A stretch of 64,000 nt of DNA from Batillaria attramentaria (taxonomy: Eukaryota; Mollusca; Gastropoda; Batillariidae): NCBI GenBank assembly GCA_018292915.2, contig JACVVK020000017.1, positions 2,028,501-2,092,500 on the forward strand, in the 5' to 3' direction. The position numbers and the translations under genes were made by a program. Of this stretch, positions 1 to 27,668 are shown one piece after another; the stretch's first letter is position 1, and every line of letters starts with the position of its first letter. The notes beneath the pieces were generated by a model, which ran no database searches, was not told where the DNA came from, and saw only the letters and a list, made by a program, of their open reading frames with translations.

Positions 1-1030
1 CCAGATAAGAGAAGATCGTATAAGCCTGCAGTGCCAACTTTATACACCTTGCCCTGCAATCGCTGTTGTGATTCAGCACAAGGAATAATGGCGTCCTTAA
101 AGCCACTCGAGAGAATCGCTGGATTGTTGCCAGAAGTTCTTTATTTCCTTTAGAGTGTGTGACCCACACAAATAATGTGCTTGCGTAGTTTCCTCGTCAC
201 GGTCATGAACTATTCAGCAGTCTATTGTGTCTGTCGTTCATACGGCCGGACAGAAGACAAACGTTTGCGCTTTGAAATGAAATATTCACGCACTTAGGAA
301 CGGCAGTTTCACTGTATCTTCTTCGTATTTAAACGAGAAGAGAAAACTGTACGTGGTTTCAAACGAGAGAAAATGTTTCCGAAGGTAGACTTTCGGGTAA
401 AGGGAACAAGTCTGGCAATGTTAGGCCCCCCCCCCCCTCCTCCTTTTCAGGAAAATTAAAATAATATTAATGACCCACTAGCTATAGTTCGGAAACTAGC
501 ATTTATATTTTACAACATATTTTACAGCTTCGTCGTCTTTCCTTTCACCTAATAAATTCGCAGTCGAAACATACAGTAGAAAGACTGATCTCCCTTGCAG
601 CGGTTGTGTCTTTAAATCCACCTTTGTGTAATTAAACCTATAAATGTCACCAGGTTCTTGAGTATTGACTCAAAACAACGCGGCGTGCGCGTAAACTGTT
701 TTATGTGCGCAGCGAGTCACTCGTCCGTTTTCCCGAACGGATGGTGCATCTGAACCTGAGTCTGCCTTGACCTAATTTCACTGGTTACAAAACTGCACCC
801 GTGAATACGTTTACTAGGTTTTTTTTTTTTGTTTTTTTTTTACGATGCATTCATTTCTGATCTGAGTATTTGACCATCCTGGTTTTATAAGGCCGCGACA
901 GACGGTGAACCGTCCTTCAAAGGTCGTAACGCTGAGATTACAGGAGACGAAGAAAGTTATAAACGCTTTTTTTGTCAAAGATCAGGAAAGATAGGAGAGT
1001 CCGTCTTAGAGTTAGCTCTACAGAAATGTA
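1..1030. other. upstream flank, no gene seen
   Basis: I see no coding exon, RNA gene or recognisable mobile element here. The stretch holds a C-rich run near 427-440 and T-rich runs near 820-840. It lies 1.7-2.7 kb upstream of the first coding exon of the Patched-family gene, so it could contain promoter or 5' untranslated sequence, but no core promoter element can be assigned from sequence alone. Confidence 0.5.
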
Positions 1031-1033
1031 ATA

Positions 1034-1178
<145 letters not shown>

Positions 1179-1340
1179 TCAGTGACCCTTTTTAGCACTG
1201 ATTTAAGAGTTCTTTATACATAGACAATGCATGAAGAACCACTGAAAAACCTTGACATCATTTGCACAGAAGTTGAAACGACAAACTTTCAACCAGATTT
1301 AGGTATTCAGCTGGAAAATATCCTGATATCCAGAGATATC

Positions 1341-1342
<2 letters not shown>

Positions 1343-1388
<46 letters not shown>
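1343..1388. repeat. (AG)n microsatellite
   Basis: A pure AG run of about 46 bp. It is the first of three purine or compound dinucleotide arrays within 600 bp upstream of the gene. Confidence 0.96.
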
Positions 1389-1390
<2 letters not shown>

Positions 1391-1551
1391 AACGCCTTCT
1401 GTTACTTCCGTTCACACAATCCTTTGTCTTGGTAATAGTTGCTCCGCTTAATATCACTTGTTGGACGACCCTTGAAGCGAACCGCTCCCATAGAAACACT
1501 ACTGTCATGTGTTGACGGCTAGGTATTGCCATAGAGACCATCTGGGCTTCA

Positions 1552-1554
<3 letters not shown>

Positions 1555-1612
<58 letters not shown>
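1555..1612. repeat. (AG)n microsatellite
   Basis: A pure AG run of about 58 bp. Its flanks (around 1395-1550 and 1615-1760) share partial similarity, including a motif about CCATAGAAAC, which suggests an old local duplication around the repeats. Confidence 0.95.
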
Positions 1613-1616
<4 letters not shown>

Positions 1617-1786
1617 ACGTCAACACCTTTTATTATTTCTGCCCACTCAGCCATCTCTGCTGGTGGTAGCTGTTTCGTTTTAAATCACAACCCACGAGAC
1701 GAACCGTCACGGTTTCCATGGAAACACCGTGGCTATCGTTGACGATCGAATGTAACCATAGAAACCATTAGTACATCCGGCAATGA

Positions 1787-1787
<1 letters not shown>

Positions 1788-1872
<85 letters not shown>

Positions 1873-1885
1873 CAGAGAGAGAGAA
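1788..1885. repeat. compound (TG)n(AG)n microsatellite
   Basis: About 65 bp of TG passes directly into about 33 bp of AG. The same TG-to-AG transition recurs at 5.7, 20.4, 22.3, 23.7, 45.1 and 50.5 kb, so these compound arrays look like a standard product of this genome and not chance neighbours. Confidence 0.95.
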
Positions 1886-2460
1886 TGACAATCCTTTATT
1901 TTCCAACGGTAGAAGATTTTGGCCATTTTGCAACCTTGCCGTTGCTGGACTACAGTACGAGAGTAAAAGTAAGCAAAGGATTCTACACATTACACACATT
2001 AGTCGTGTACGCGCAGACGTCATGCGGCATTCATGCTCGCAGAAGCTGCGTAACAGCTTACGCAAGAAACCTACTCGACAGTTCTTGATAGTCACGCGTA
2101 TGTACGCACCATCCCCTGCATGGAATACGCTAGGGCAGTACCCAAATATCTGTACTAAAATGGACGTCAGATTCACATGTTTCTCTGTATCCAGTTACGC
2201 AATTTCACACGATTAAACACTGTGCGGAATCATGCGTGAAATATGTACAGGAAAGGGCCTACATTGTGTGAACATAATTATTTCGGTAAATAAGCAGATC
2301 TGGATTCTGAGAGACATGTGTAACCGGCTGACGTCCATTGCTGAACAAGTATTGGTGGAACTGGCCGCTAGTGTCTGTCAGGCGATATCAAAATAATTGA
2401 GCTCTAATATGTAGCTTAATTAAATACGCGCATTTTTTTGGTCGAAGTAGAGAGGGAGAA

Positions 2461-2461
<1 letters not shown>

Positions 2462-2496
<35 letters not shown>

Positions 2497-2497
2497 A
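2462..2497. repeat. (CAA)n microsatellite
   Basis: About 12 CAA triplets. The poly-Leu ORF on the opposite strand is an artefact of this run. Confidence 0.93.
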
Positions 2498-2711
2498 CTG
2501 ATTATCATAAAAAGTATTTGCGCCGAGTACTTGCGAAATTCTCCACCGTGACGTAAATTGCAAAATAACTTCAGGAATGACGTCATAGGATGACCATCAA
2601 GCAAAGATTTCAGTCACAGTGGTCTCCCTTTGTTAGATAGTTATGGTCGAAAACAAGAGTCTGGATTTCTGTCAAGTTTCATGATCAAGCATAGAATATA
2701 TGTAATTCAGT

Positions 2712-17478
<14,767 letters not shown>

Positions 17479-17704
17479 CTAGTTTTGGACTAATTTGCCT
17501 CGTAGTTTTGGGGGATGTACATAATTATTCCAAGTTTGGAAATCGAATGGATATTGTTGAGGGTGTTTGCACTATTGCTACCAGACATATCAGGCATACT
17601 GTGATGACGTTCTTGTTATAACATGCATAACTTTGCCAGGAGAACTAGGGCTGCATGTTTACGAAATTTAAGCCGCACGACCGTTCTGTTGCTTTTACTT
17701 AGGG

Positions 17705-17743
<39 letters not shown>

Positions 17744-17882
17744 CGTGCTACAAATAATAGCAAGGTTTCTCACACTGGGCGTAAATATTCGAACTCAGTT
17801 TGTCCCGTCCTTGGTATCACCTTTTCAGTGTGGAAAAGACGTTGAAACCCCCGGCCAACTTAACCAACCATTCAAGTAGTAG
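17479..17882. other. 3' flank of Patched-family gene, likely 3'UTR start
   Basis: Non-coding sequence after the stop codon with a short (TG)n at 17707-17742 and a family A tail fragment at 17804-17860. No convincing AATAAA lies in the first 400 bp, so the 3'UTR is probably longer and runs into repeats. An ATTAAA at about 19864 is one weak candidate for polyadenylation. Confidence 0.5.
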
Positions 17883-18390
17883 TTTTTTTTTTGTTTTTTT
17901 TTTGCTGCCCCAACTCTTTGCCAGCTCCAGTGGTGTTCCTCCCAGGTAATGGGTAGAATCCACGGAGGGCTCGGAAGCTGGGACAATTTTTTTTATTATG
18001 CATGATGATGGGATGAGGATGATGGTGAGATGATGCTATGGAGGTCCGTGTGGTTTGGGACAGCGGGACAGGGCCGCATTCCACGCTTCCTGTCATAAAT
18101 ATCCCGGCATTAACCAGGCCCGGGAACTACGGCACCTGCGGTGCCGGCCGTGTAATCATCCACATCATAAGACGTGTCATACTAAGGGAAGCACCCCCAA
18201 AGTCGCACCCGTGAAGTGGGTGAAACTCGGCTGTGTGGCAACAGCCTCCCCATTGGGTCCATAGCACACCCGCTCTGGGTAGGAGCCGACCTAGGTAGGA
18301 AAAATCCCGCTTGCCTCGGCTGGGACTCGAACCCGGGTCTCCCGGTCCATGGTCCGAAGTGGTAACCACTACACTACGGGGGCCGGTCAT
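17883..18390 (-). mobile_element. family C tRNA-headed SINE, full length
   Basis: A minus-strand element of about 508 bp. The head reads GTAGTGTAGTGGTTACCACT (A box) and GGGTTCGAGTCCC (B box), and the plus-strand left end is the T-run of an A-tail. It is flanked by the target duplication TTCAAGTAGTAG at 17871-17882 and 18391-18402. A second copy lies at 38034-38536. Confidence 0.92.
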
Positions 18391-18402
18391 TTCAAGTAGT
18401 AG

Positions 18403-18420
18403 TAGTAGTAGTAGTAGTAG

Positions 18421-18491
<71 letters not shown>
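18403..18491. repeat. (AGT)n(TC)n(TG)n compound microsatellite
   Basis: The target duplication of the SINE passes into AGT repeats, then TC, then TG. Expansion of an insertion-site triplet is the simplest reading. Confidence 0.9.
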
Positions 18492-18493
<2 letters not shown>

Positions 18494-18589
18494 AGTTTAA
18501 ATTGTACAGTTATCCGGAAATCGTGATTTTTGACATGGTACTCAGTTCTTACACTGGTGGATATTTTTTAGCTGTTTATTATTACCCCT

Positions 18590-18714
<125 letters not shown>

Positions 18715-19218
18715 CAGTCGAACTGCGCTTCTAACTTCTTGTTTGCATGTTGGTCGCTGCTTATCTTTGTGGTGTGAGCGTTATATTTCAGCAGACATAA
18801 GAATTGGCTTAGCAGTGGCTATCAACTCTCAACTCAACTCTGACTTGTTTTTACAGCGCTTTCAGAGAACCACCAGATCACAAACTTATAACGGTATGGG
18901 TGAGGTTCCCGTGTCCAGGCTTCGTTGGACCAATAGTCTTGTTCGTTGTCTGTTGCAATGTTGAATACTTTCTCACTCACGTTTGTTTCTGAACTCTTTG
19001 GAGTTTTGCAAAAGCTTTCCTTTCGTGTAGTTGTACTTGGTCATTCATAATCGTGACGTTCATGAATATTCAAAGCACGTGTACCTTTGACAGTTTACGA
19101 CTGTTGCTCCTCCTGCTTCCGGTACCCAGAAATCTTTGCTAGTTTCTGTCCCTGAATATCGGGGTTTTGCTATACGTGCACTCACTCACTGTTTCTTCCA
19201 CTGCTTACTCTAACCGTC

Positions 19219-19506
19219 GAGGGCCCGTATGTAAAACTCGAGGGCCCGTATGTAAAACTCGAGGTTAATTTAACCCACGGCTACGGGCCTAACCCAAACT
19301 AGGACAAAAGAAACCCCAAAACAAAATTAAATAAAAAAGGAAGCGAAGAAAGAAAGACAAAACTCCTTCTATATCACCTTGCTGGAATGGGCCCGCTTCC
19401 CGATTTAAAACAAAAAAACAACAGAAAATTTCACCCTAGAGCCTGTTTAGTTAGACTCTAATCCGGGGCTAAACTCCCTAACACCGACTTTTACATACGG
19501 GCCCTG
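19219..19506 (+). mobile_element. family F MITE (copy 2)
   Basis: It has the same inverted ends as the 3401-3705 copy. The left terminus (GGGCCCGTATGTAAAACTCG) is repeated twice in tandem, 21 bp apart. The interior is poor in coding signal. Confidence 0.82.
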
Positions 19507-20310
19507 GTTGTTACATCTGTTCTTGCTTAATTTCAGCTAATTCCTGACGAAGGTGTTTCGTCAAGACGTATCATGTATCATGTTTCTAAATCCATCACTT
19601 TTTAGTCCAAGTTTTGGCAAATTGTGGTTCACAACAAACTTCGTCACAAAAGGTTTTCTTTTCTGTGCTGGTTTTTTTTTTTCGTTGTTGTTGCTGGTTC
19701 TTTATTTTGTTTATTTTTGAGATGGTTAAACATGATTGCATGTTAGTTTTACGGGGTGTTTCAGCGTAGTGTAGTTATAATTAGGTGGCCCACAGTTAAC
19801 GAAAGATAACTATGCATCTCATAAAGTGAGTTGTCTCGCTTCTCAATCATTTGGATCACATACATTAAATAATGATATACATCGCCAGAATTGCTTGCCG
19901 TATATCTACCTTTATAATATTAAGGTGCGCATGCGTACTTGCCTCATGTTGTAGTTTCATATGGTACTATACGTTTAATTGTTTATATAAAGAATGTTTG
20001 CTAAAATATCTACACTGAGTTTATATGTATATATGGTATAATTCTACGTGTACATTGTACTGTACGTTTAATTGTTTGCTAAAGTAGCTAGACTGTTTAT
20101 ACTGATTTATGTAGGTGAGTGACTGCAGATATGGCAGAGTAAGTGAGAATATCTCCATGCGTCATGATGGAATCAGGTTGTTTGATGGTCTTTTTTGGGT
20201 TGTTTTTTTTGTTTTTGTTTTCTGGTGGGGGTTGTGTGTGTGTGCGCAGTTTGAGTAACTGCTCGTGGTCAGTTAGTGTGCACTGCTAGAGTAGGACGTA
20301 TCGTTTTATG
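19507..20310. other. AT-rich non-coding stretch
   Basis: No gene or recognised element. A short segment (TGTACGTTTAATTGTTT and surroundings) appears twice, near 19968 and 20058, suggesting a local duplication of about 90 bp. Confidence 0.5.
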
Positions 20311-20313
20311 CAT

Positions 20314-20636
<323 letters not shown>

Positions 20637-20639
20637 CTA

Positions 20640-21332
20640 GAGCCCATTACTGTGTCATTATTTGTCTTAAGACCCCACAGTTCAGTGATAACACTTCAAG
20701 CTCTCAAGCTTTCAACCTAGGGAAAAAACTCTATGCTAACACTCGTGTCGGTAAAAAGAGAGATATCAAAACACTCTCTCGCGAAAGACAAAACAGAGTA
20801 ACACTGTGAACACTTAAACATGACCTTAACTGTACTCTCTATCCTTTCACTTCCTCTGACCAAACTGTCTATTTCCTTGTATTCCGCTCAGTGGTGCTTG
20901 GTCTTGCATAAATCAAGCAATAATGAGGATTCACCATTTCGCCGAAGTGAACCATTCCTCCTGCTATCTTTGTTGACACCTTCTCTTCTGCATCTTGTTA
21001 TGACCAGCAACTAAAAGATCAGGGATCTACGCCTCAGGGTCTTGCGCGGCGGAACTGAAGCCACGGATAACTAACTTACTTGCCTCAGGTTCTGTGTGTC
21101 TTCTTTTGTCCTGCAATGGCTGTACGCACAAGACCTTCTGCCTCTGTATAGTTCGTTAACATTTATGACTACATAATAATATATTCTCTGCCATGGCGCA
21201 TTCTCTGTCTTAGTTACCTATGACGATATGTTTGTACATTTTTTTTAAAGGTAAAGTGTTGATCTAATCGTTGTGTGGCAGGGAACGGGCGGGGGTGGTG
21301 GGGGGGGGAGGAGGGGAAAGATAGATAGACTC

Positions 21333-21384
<52 letters not shown>

Positions 21385-22240
21385 ATCACGTCCATACGAT
21401 TCCCCCGCCCCTTCCCCGTCAGATATTGCTATGGTTGAATTTGTTTTGTATCTGTTTTATCCAAGCATTACTCATGTTTTATATGATAACTGGAATGCAT
21501 TGATAATAAGGCAAGGGACTCAGCTGAAACAAACAAACAAACGTGCAGACATATATATTTAAATATATAGGCACGTTAAGAAGCTGAATTGTTTTTGTTT
21601 CCGTTCATAGTGTGATGATAAATGGTATTCCTGATTCCTTATTTATTATCATTTGATATTCATCGCCTTTACAATTATTGTTAAAATCAGCCTCACTGCT
21701 GGAGATGTAGAGTGTAATATCGTGTTATTTAGTATTTTGAAGACGTTTGTGCACTGGGAGTTGAAACATAGAGGATATCTTTCCAGAGCTTTCAACAGTG
21801 AAGTGCAATCGACACAGCTCTTGTACTGATCCAGGACATAAACAAAAATCTATAGGATGTTTTTTTTTTGTCTTTTGCACTGTTATTCAGTAGTGCAGTT
21901 TCAAAGTTTTTGTCCCTGATGTGCATATTTTGTGCAGTATTTGGAGATGGAATCAGGCGAAACCATGGTTACAGTTAAAGCTGAGTTGATGTGACGTGTA
22001 CCTCTAGGACGGTCATCATTTCATACAGCCGAGAAGTACATTGTGTTTCTTATTGTTCACTTGTTCATCCAAACTTGAATCTCCATGTCGGCTGTCATTG
22101 CTGACGGGAAAAAAAACGTGTGTTTAGTGATACGGTGCAAGTTTGTGATTTCCCGAAAGTAAAACTGTTGTGAGAATTTCAGTTGTGTTTTTAGCGTTTT
22201 GTTCTGGTGACTTGCAGAATTTCCAGTGAGGTAGGCAAGT
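20640..22240. other. gene-free stretch
   Basis: About 1.6 kb with no gene or recognised mobile element. It holds a G-rich run near 21283-21315 directly followed by an (AG)n array at 21338-21382. Confidence 0.5.
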
Positions 22241-22242
22241 TG

Positions 22243-22349
<107 letters not shown>

Positions 22350-22974
22350 GGCTTTATTTTTCAAGGCTGGACAGAGGTTATAAGCACACTAGTTCGGGCT
22401 AACCCATGAGTGTTCGGGGAAGACACATCTTCGATTACAGGAGAGGGGAACCATGACTATAAGCACACCAGCCCAAATTGCAAACCTATCTTTGAGTGTG
22501 ACAATGAAACAATCACCATACACCGGAGTTAAGTGAAAGAATATTTATGCTGGAACAACAACAACAACAACAGTCACACACACACACACACACGACCATG
22601 CTACTACATACATAAATCAAGCAATACTAAAAAGAGAGAGAGAGATGGCGTGGGTTGGTGGGCTAATCCTATTTCCAGGAATAGTGTGTCAGTTTCATTC
22701 GCCATGACGCACACCTAATCTGATCCGGACACGGATACGAACAGAAAAACAAGACTCTTTGCCTTAGCCGGTTTGCGGTCAAGGTTAGTGCAGAATAGCT
22801 TCTGATAATGTCAGTTTCTTACACCTCCCTGCAACGGTTACCCTCTCCTGGCTTCAGGCGTCTGGCTCAGGCAAATTGTCTGTTGACAATACTTCACGAA
22901 ATGAACCCCTTTATAATGAGCTTCCGGTCTTAAGTGCGCTCTAAATTATCTTCCACATATATCTTTATATATAT

Positions 22975-23160
22975 CTTTTATCTTTTATATATCTCAAAAC
23001 TATTAATTTTGCCGGTTGAAGAAAAGCAAAGGGGCGTTCTACGATATATTAGAACATCTTATTACACATATATATGTATCAAAACTGATCATTTTGCCGG
23101 TTGAAAAAAGAGGGGAGGGGAGGGGGGGGGGCATTCTACAATATATGAGAGGACTTCAGT
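22975..23160. repeat. ~110-bp tandem duplication
   Basis: Two imperfect copies share TCAAAACT, ATTTTGCCGGTTGAA, a GGGG-rich patch and a TTCTAC(G/A)ATATAT end. The copies start near 22980 and 23085. Confidence 0.7.
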
Positions 23161-23479
23161 TCACATCACTACACATACGTTTTTGAAAACAACTCATTGT
23201 GTTGATTGCAGAACATCGTGAAGTAGTTCTTTGTTTAGGGAGAGTAATGTGCTCTGTGTTGTACAATTGACCGGAAAGCAGTCGTCATTGTAAATGACGT
23301 AGTTTTTGAACAGAGGAGTAAGGGCAGGGCACTGAGAAGAGACAGTGGAAGGAGTGGGGGCGGGGGTGGGGGGTGGGGGGGGGGGGTAGAACCTGAAAAA
23401 CACCTTAGGGGGAAAGGAGACAAAGAGAGTGAGTGGGTTGGTGATTTCAGGTCTTTGTTCCATCTTGAAGATGTGTCTT

Positions 23480-23625
23480 TGTATTGTGTGATGTGTAATA
23501 TGTATTGATTGACGTGTTGGTTTGTATAGTGTGAATGTGTATGGGTGACGTGTGCAGTTAGCGCAATGAGTCACTGTGTCTGAGAAGTGCGCTATATAAA
23601 TGAATTTTTTTATTATTAAAAAAAA
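23480..23625 (+). mobile_element. LINE/SINE 3'-end fragment
   Basis: It ends with a short stem-loop (AGCGCA...TGCGCT), TATATAAATGAA and a TTATTA tail. This layout is typical of the 3' ends of some non-LTR elements and their SINE partners in invertebrates. No coding part is left. Confidence 0.5.
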
Positions 23626-23684
23626 GTGTCGCCCCGAAAAAGGCCTCTACGAAATTAGATCGTTTCGAAATCGAATCTACGACC

Positions 23685-23788
<104 letters not shown>

Positions 23789-23822
23789 TGGAAGTGGGCA
23801 AGGCCTAGTATAGCTTCATCAG

Positions 23823-24165
23823 TGAAGAGTTTTAAACGGGCTAACTCCATCTTTGCTAAGTCAGCTTATGTTTTGGAACTGTTTCGCTTGCGAGTGCGCC
23901 TGCACACTCGAAATACTCTACCGTGCTGATCAGTACAGCTCGTAATGCGATACAATGCTGTTTACACTTTGCGCGAGCGGTCGAACACTAAAATTCTACG
24001 ACTGTTGTTTCATTACTGCAACGCGTCACCGAGTACGTTTCTGTTGGCTCAGTGCCAGCATTACAGACGCTGTCACTGTACAGGTGTGTAAGTGGTGTGT
24101 TGATAGATACAATGTATCACAAAAACAGCTCAGAACGACGTGTGAGCGTAAAAATGGTAGTATTA
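23823..24165 (+). mobile_element. family E dispersed repeat (copy 2)
   Basis: Collinear with the intron 8 copy: ACGGGCTAACTCCATCTTTG, then TGTTTACACTTTGCGCGAGC, then CAGACGCTGTCACTGTACAG. An (AC)n run (24185-24229) follows. Confidence 0.72.
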
Positions 24166-24184
24166 GCCCCTTGAGGCGACGGTC

Positions 24185-24229
<45 letters not shown>

Positions 24230-25060
24230 GCACTGGCGTCTCCCTGAGATTCAAGTTGCGACTGCAATATCAGCGTGAATTCGATCGGATATTAATATCC
24301 AAAACCACAGCTTCCACCCACGCCGCCCTCCCCCCCCCCCTTTCCCCCAATCAGTCTCGGTCCACGCTACTCGAGACTGTGCACCCAAGGTCGTTCCGAC
24401 TTCGGTCAGCATCACCCGCCAGTCGTATGCACAATGCACATCCCGTGCTGTGACCGTTCATTAGCAGCCAGTCTCCCTTGCTAACTCGGCGATTCGCTGC
24501 ATCGTTAGATTAACCAGGCCTCATTACTTCCTGCAGGATGCGTACTCTCTCGGCTGACTGCACAGTCTTTCGCAAGAAGGGGGGTGACGTCAGCAGAAAC
24601 CGTGAAGAGTTCTGTTTATGCGGGCAAACGCGTGTTAGTGCGGTGGTGGGTGTTCTGGAAACCTGGCTAATACGCAGAAACACCGATGTCACGCGACAAG
24701 CTGTCCACGTGGATGCATGTACATGCAGACAGGCCACTGTCAAGTTCGTGTGTTTTATTTTGTGTGTCCACTTCCTTGTAAACAAGGTTCGCCGCGGTGG
24801 CGCTCTTGGACAACAGAGTTACCGCCCATTCCCATTAACACGTGTAAATTTATAAACGAGTGCTTGCCTTTCTGTCAGTCTGTCTGTGTATTCGCCTGTT
24901 CGCCATAAACCTAATTTAGAATCGCGCTCAGAAGAGTTGGTTGTACTCAGGGGAACCTGGAAAGAATCGGAAAAAAAAAAGAAAAGAAAAAAGAAAACAA
25001 CCCTCGGTAAATCGTCTGATTCGTGTAAATTTTATTATCCACCCTTTCCACCTTTTCAGA
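24230..25060. other. gene-free stretch
   Basis: No gene recognised. ORFs of up to about 105 residues occur on both strands, but none shows a domain, splice signals or coding bias that I can support. Confidence 0.45.
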
Positions 25061-25062
25061 AT

Positions 25063-25245
25063 AGCTGAGCTGACCCTCCGTCTGCACACAATGATTGTAA
25101 TGTGTTTATGTCCAGTGTGTGACAGAATGCGTGTGATTCACGTGAGCGTGCGTGTTGGGTTCAGTTCGCGGCGCTTTGAGCCGATTCATGAAATTGGGTA
25201 AAGCGCCTATACAATACTCATTATTATTATTATTACTGTACAGAA
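25063..25245 (+). mobile_element. family B SINE, 3' half
   Basis: It matches the 3' half of family B, from the TAGCTGAGCTGACCC segment through the GGCGCTTT...AAAGCGCC hairpin to the (ATT)n tail. Confidence 0.8.
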
Positions 25246-25406
25246 TGCAAAGAATTTACACCACTCGCAAGTGCAAATTTTCAGTGAATTAACCTCCAGT
25301 GCTTTACACCCGAAAATAGTAGAAAGAAAACAGAGAATGAAAGTGTGAGTTATGACCCGGTGGTTTACGAGTTCACAAAAGCACACTCCAGTTCAGTCAT
25401 CGGTCA

Positions 25407-25694
25407 GTGACCTTTGAAATGGAAATTTCCTAGCCTTCTGCGAGAAACGCTGAAGATGGCTGAAAAATTAGGTGATGTTGACTGCTTTTGGAATGACAAC
25501 CCAACGAACAGCAAAACAACAAACCAAGCAGTACATATTAATGTGTAAACAAGACAGACAGCCACCAACATAGCCACAAAACGCCGCCAAGGAGACAAGT
25601 CGAGCACACGCACAACACCGATCGTTTTATGAGCATCGCCGGAAGCTCGGTAGCTACGCCAAAGATTGAACCATCTCGTGGTGTCTTTCACCAT
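25407..25694 (-). CDS. hypothetical minus-strand ORF with one membrane segment
   Basis: A 96-residue ORF with a basic N-terminal stretch (about 40 residues, SPWRRF before the membrane), a strongly hydrophobic segment about 41-66, and a Ser-rich basic end. The layout resembles the first exon of a type II or single-pass membrane protein, but I recognise no family and no clear splice donor or partner exon. The start context is weak, with T at -3. Three CCAATCA motifs lie 180-290 bp upstream (see separate entry). Confidence 0.2.
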
Positions 25695-25869
25695 AAACCA
25701 CTTGAAGTAATCATGTGAGCTCTATACAATATATTTGGCAGAGTTTCCATTTTCAACTGTTTTCAGATATTTTTATCGATAACCTAAGGCATAACTTGAG
25801 CGACGCAGAAGAGGTTTTATGTCTGGGCAATGAGAGGTGCGAATAAAGTGCGCGGAAGTGACTGATCTG

Positions 25870-25988
25870 ACCAATCAAATGTCTTCTCAGATCTTCTCAC
25901 GAGCAGCAGGCTTCCTCTTGTCTTGAGAGGCTCTCAGCCAATCAGATCAGGCTTCTTCGTCGTCTTGAGTGGCATCCAGCCAATCAGA
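25870..25988. promoter_or_regulatory. cluster of three CCAATCA motifs
   Basis: CCAATCA occurs at about 25871, 25939 and 25980, spaced 41-68 bp, in a locally duplicated segment (TCTTCTC / CTTGAG...GCCAATCAGA). NF-Y boxes work in either orientation. The duplication alone could explain the repetition. Confidence 0.3.
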
Positions 25989-26212
25989 GTAAAGAGTATT
26001 AGACGCACCGAGAAACGCATTACCAAGAAACGCCATTGCACACCATGCGTTTCTCGTCAGTGAAAGGAATGGGGATTCGAACACTTGCACATCTGAAACA
26101 GTGATGTCTGCAGAAAATTTCATTGTAAGGTAAGCAATGATGTTAAACATTGTCAGCATGTCTGTAGCGCAGGGTTAGATGTGCAACCTTGTAGATTTTC
26201 AATTACTGATGC

Positions 26213-26275
26213 AGTTCAGTTCAGTTCAGTTCAGGTCAAGATACTTTATTAATCCCAAAAGGAAATTCACCACCT
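26213..26275 (-). mobile_element. retroelement 3' tail fragment
   Basis: On the minus strand it reads GAATTTCCTTTTGGGATTAA then TAAAGTAT and ends in (CTGAA)n. The same motif, on the plus strand, lies at 44862-44915, and a related version at 31815-31850. Confidence 0.5.
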
Positions 26276-26369
26276 TAGAGACGTGAGCTGATGTTAGGTG
26301 ATACATTTCTTCAGTATCATATGTTGTCTTTCTACAGTACAAATGTTCTGAGCTCTCTCTCTCTCGTTG

Positions 26370-26441
<72 letters not shown>

Positions 26442-26468
26442 AAACGAAATTAAAATGTAAGTGATAAG

Positions 26469-26521
<53 letters not shown>

Positions 26522-26551
26522 AAACGAAATTAAAATGTAAGTGATAAGAAC

Positions 26552-26603
<52 letters not shown>

Positions 26604-26634
26604 ACAGAAACGAAATTAAAATGTAAGTGATAAG

Positions 26635-26679
<45 letters not shown>

Positions 26680-26680
26680 C
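26370..26680. repeat. higher-order (AC)n plus 35-bp spacer array, 3 units
   Basis: Three units of (AC)n are each followed by a near-identical spacer (AGAAACGAAATTAAAATGTA, then AGTGATAAGAAC). One spacer carries an extra ACAG. The period is about 80-105 bp and a fourth (AC)n block closes the array. Confidence 0.95.
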
Positions 26681-27060
26681 ATAACGGCAATCACTGTCAA
26701 CCATAACACTGTGACCAATCACGAAGAGCAAATGGACATGGAACATTTGAAGCATGCACACACGATCGAAGGGATTCACAAACGGGAGATAAAAAAAAAA
26801 AACAACCCCCAACGTGTTGATAGATCGCCGCAGCCAGGGGCTGCTGGCTGAATCAGCAAAAAAGACCGATGGGTACCATGGACTAACCTTGACCGCTGTA
26901 CTACCTTGCTACAGGGCTAACAAGTGGCTGGTGACGCAGACACACACGTTTGTCATAGCGAGACCGAGTCAACGCCTGGGGTGAGACGATGAGTGATAGG
27001 CCTGGAATCAGGCTAATTAACTTTGCCAAGTGATGTGCCATCCGGCAGTGTTGTTAAGCT

Positions 27061-27340
27061 CAGGGCCCGCATGTAAAAGTCGGGGTTAGGGAGTTTAGCC
27101 CCCGGTTAGAGTCTAACCTCGAACTAAACTGGCTCTAGAGTGAAATTTTCTGTTGCTTTTTGTTTTGAATCAGAAAGCGGGTCTATTCCAGCAAGGTGCC
27201 TATGCCGTTATAGAAGGATTTTTGTCTTTCTTTCTTCGCTTCCTTTTTCATTTAATTTTGTTTTGGGGTTTCTTGTCCTAGTCTGGGTTAGGCCCGTAGC
27301 CGTGGGTTAAATTAACCTCGAGTTTTACACACGGGCCCTG
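27061..27340 (-). mobile_element. family F MITE (copy 3)
   Basis: Inverted relative to the other two copies. It runs from CAGGGCCCGCATGTAAAAGT to the complementary end ACGGGCCCTG. The 280-bp interior aligns with copies 1 and 2. Confidence 0.85.
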
Positions 27341-27379
27341 GTCTTTTGTTCTTTCTCTTTATGTCGCTGCCTCTTGCTC

Positions 27380-27613
27380 GTTCTCTCGTTCTCTCCCTCT
27401 CTCTCTGTTTCTGTCAGTCTGTCTCTGTCTGTCGCTCGTTGTCAGTCTCGTTCTCTCTCCCTCTCTCTCTTTCTGTCTGTTTCTGTCAGTCTGTCTCTGT
27501 CTGTGATTTTTTTTTTTTTTTACGGCAAGTTCTAAGATTGGTCTTCAGACCAACACCTTCCACCATTCGCAAGTAAAGGTCATTTTATTTTAGCTTATTA
27601 CTCTGTCTGTCTC

Positions 27614-27668
<55 letters not shown>

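Noticed and set aside
18320..18388. tRNA gene on the minus strand
   Set aside because: It is the head of family C, repeated at 38.5 kb with the same 500-bp body and a target duplication.
26370..26680. CRISPR-like repeat-spacer layout
   Set aside because: The apparent spacers are identical and the apparent repeats are (AC)n, so it is a compound minisatellite.
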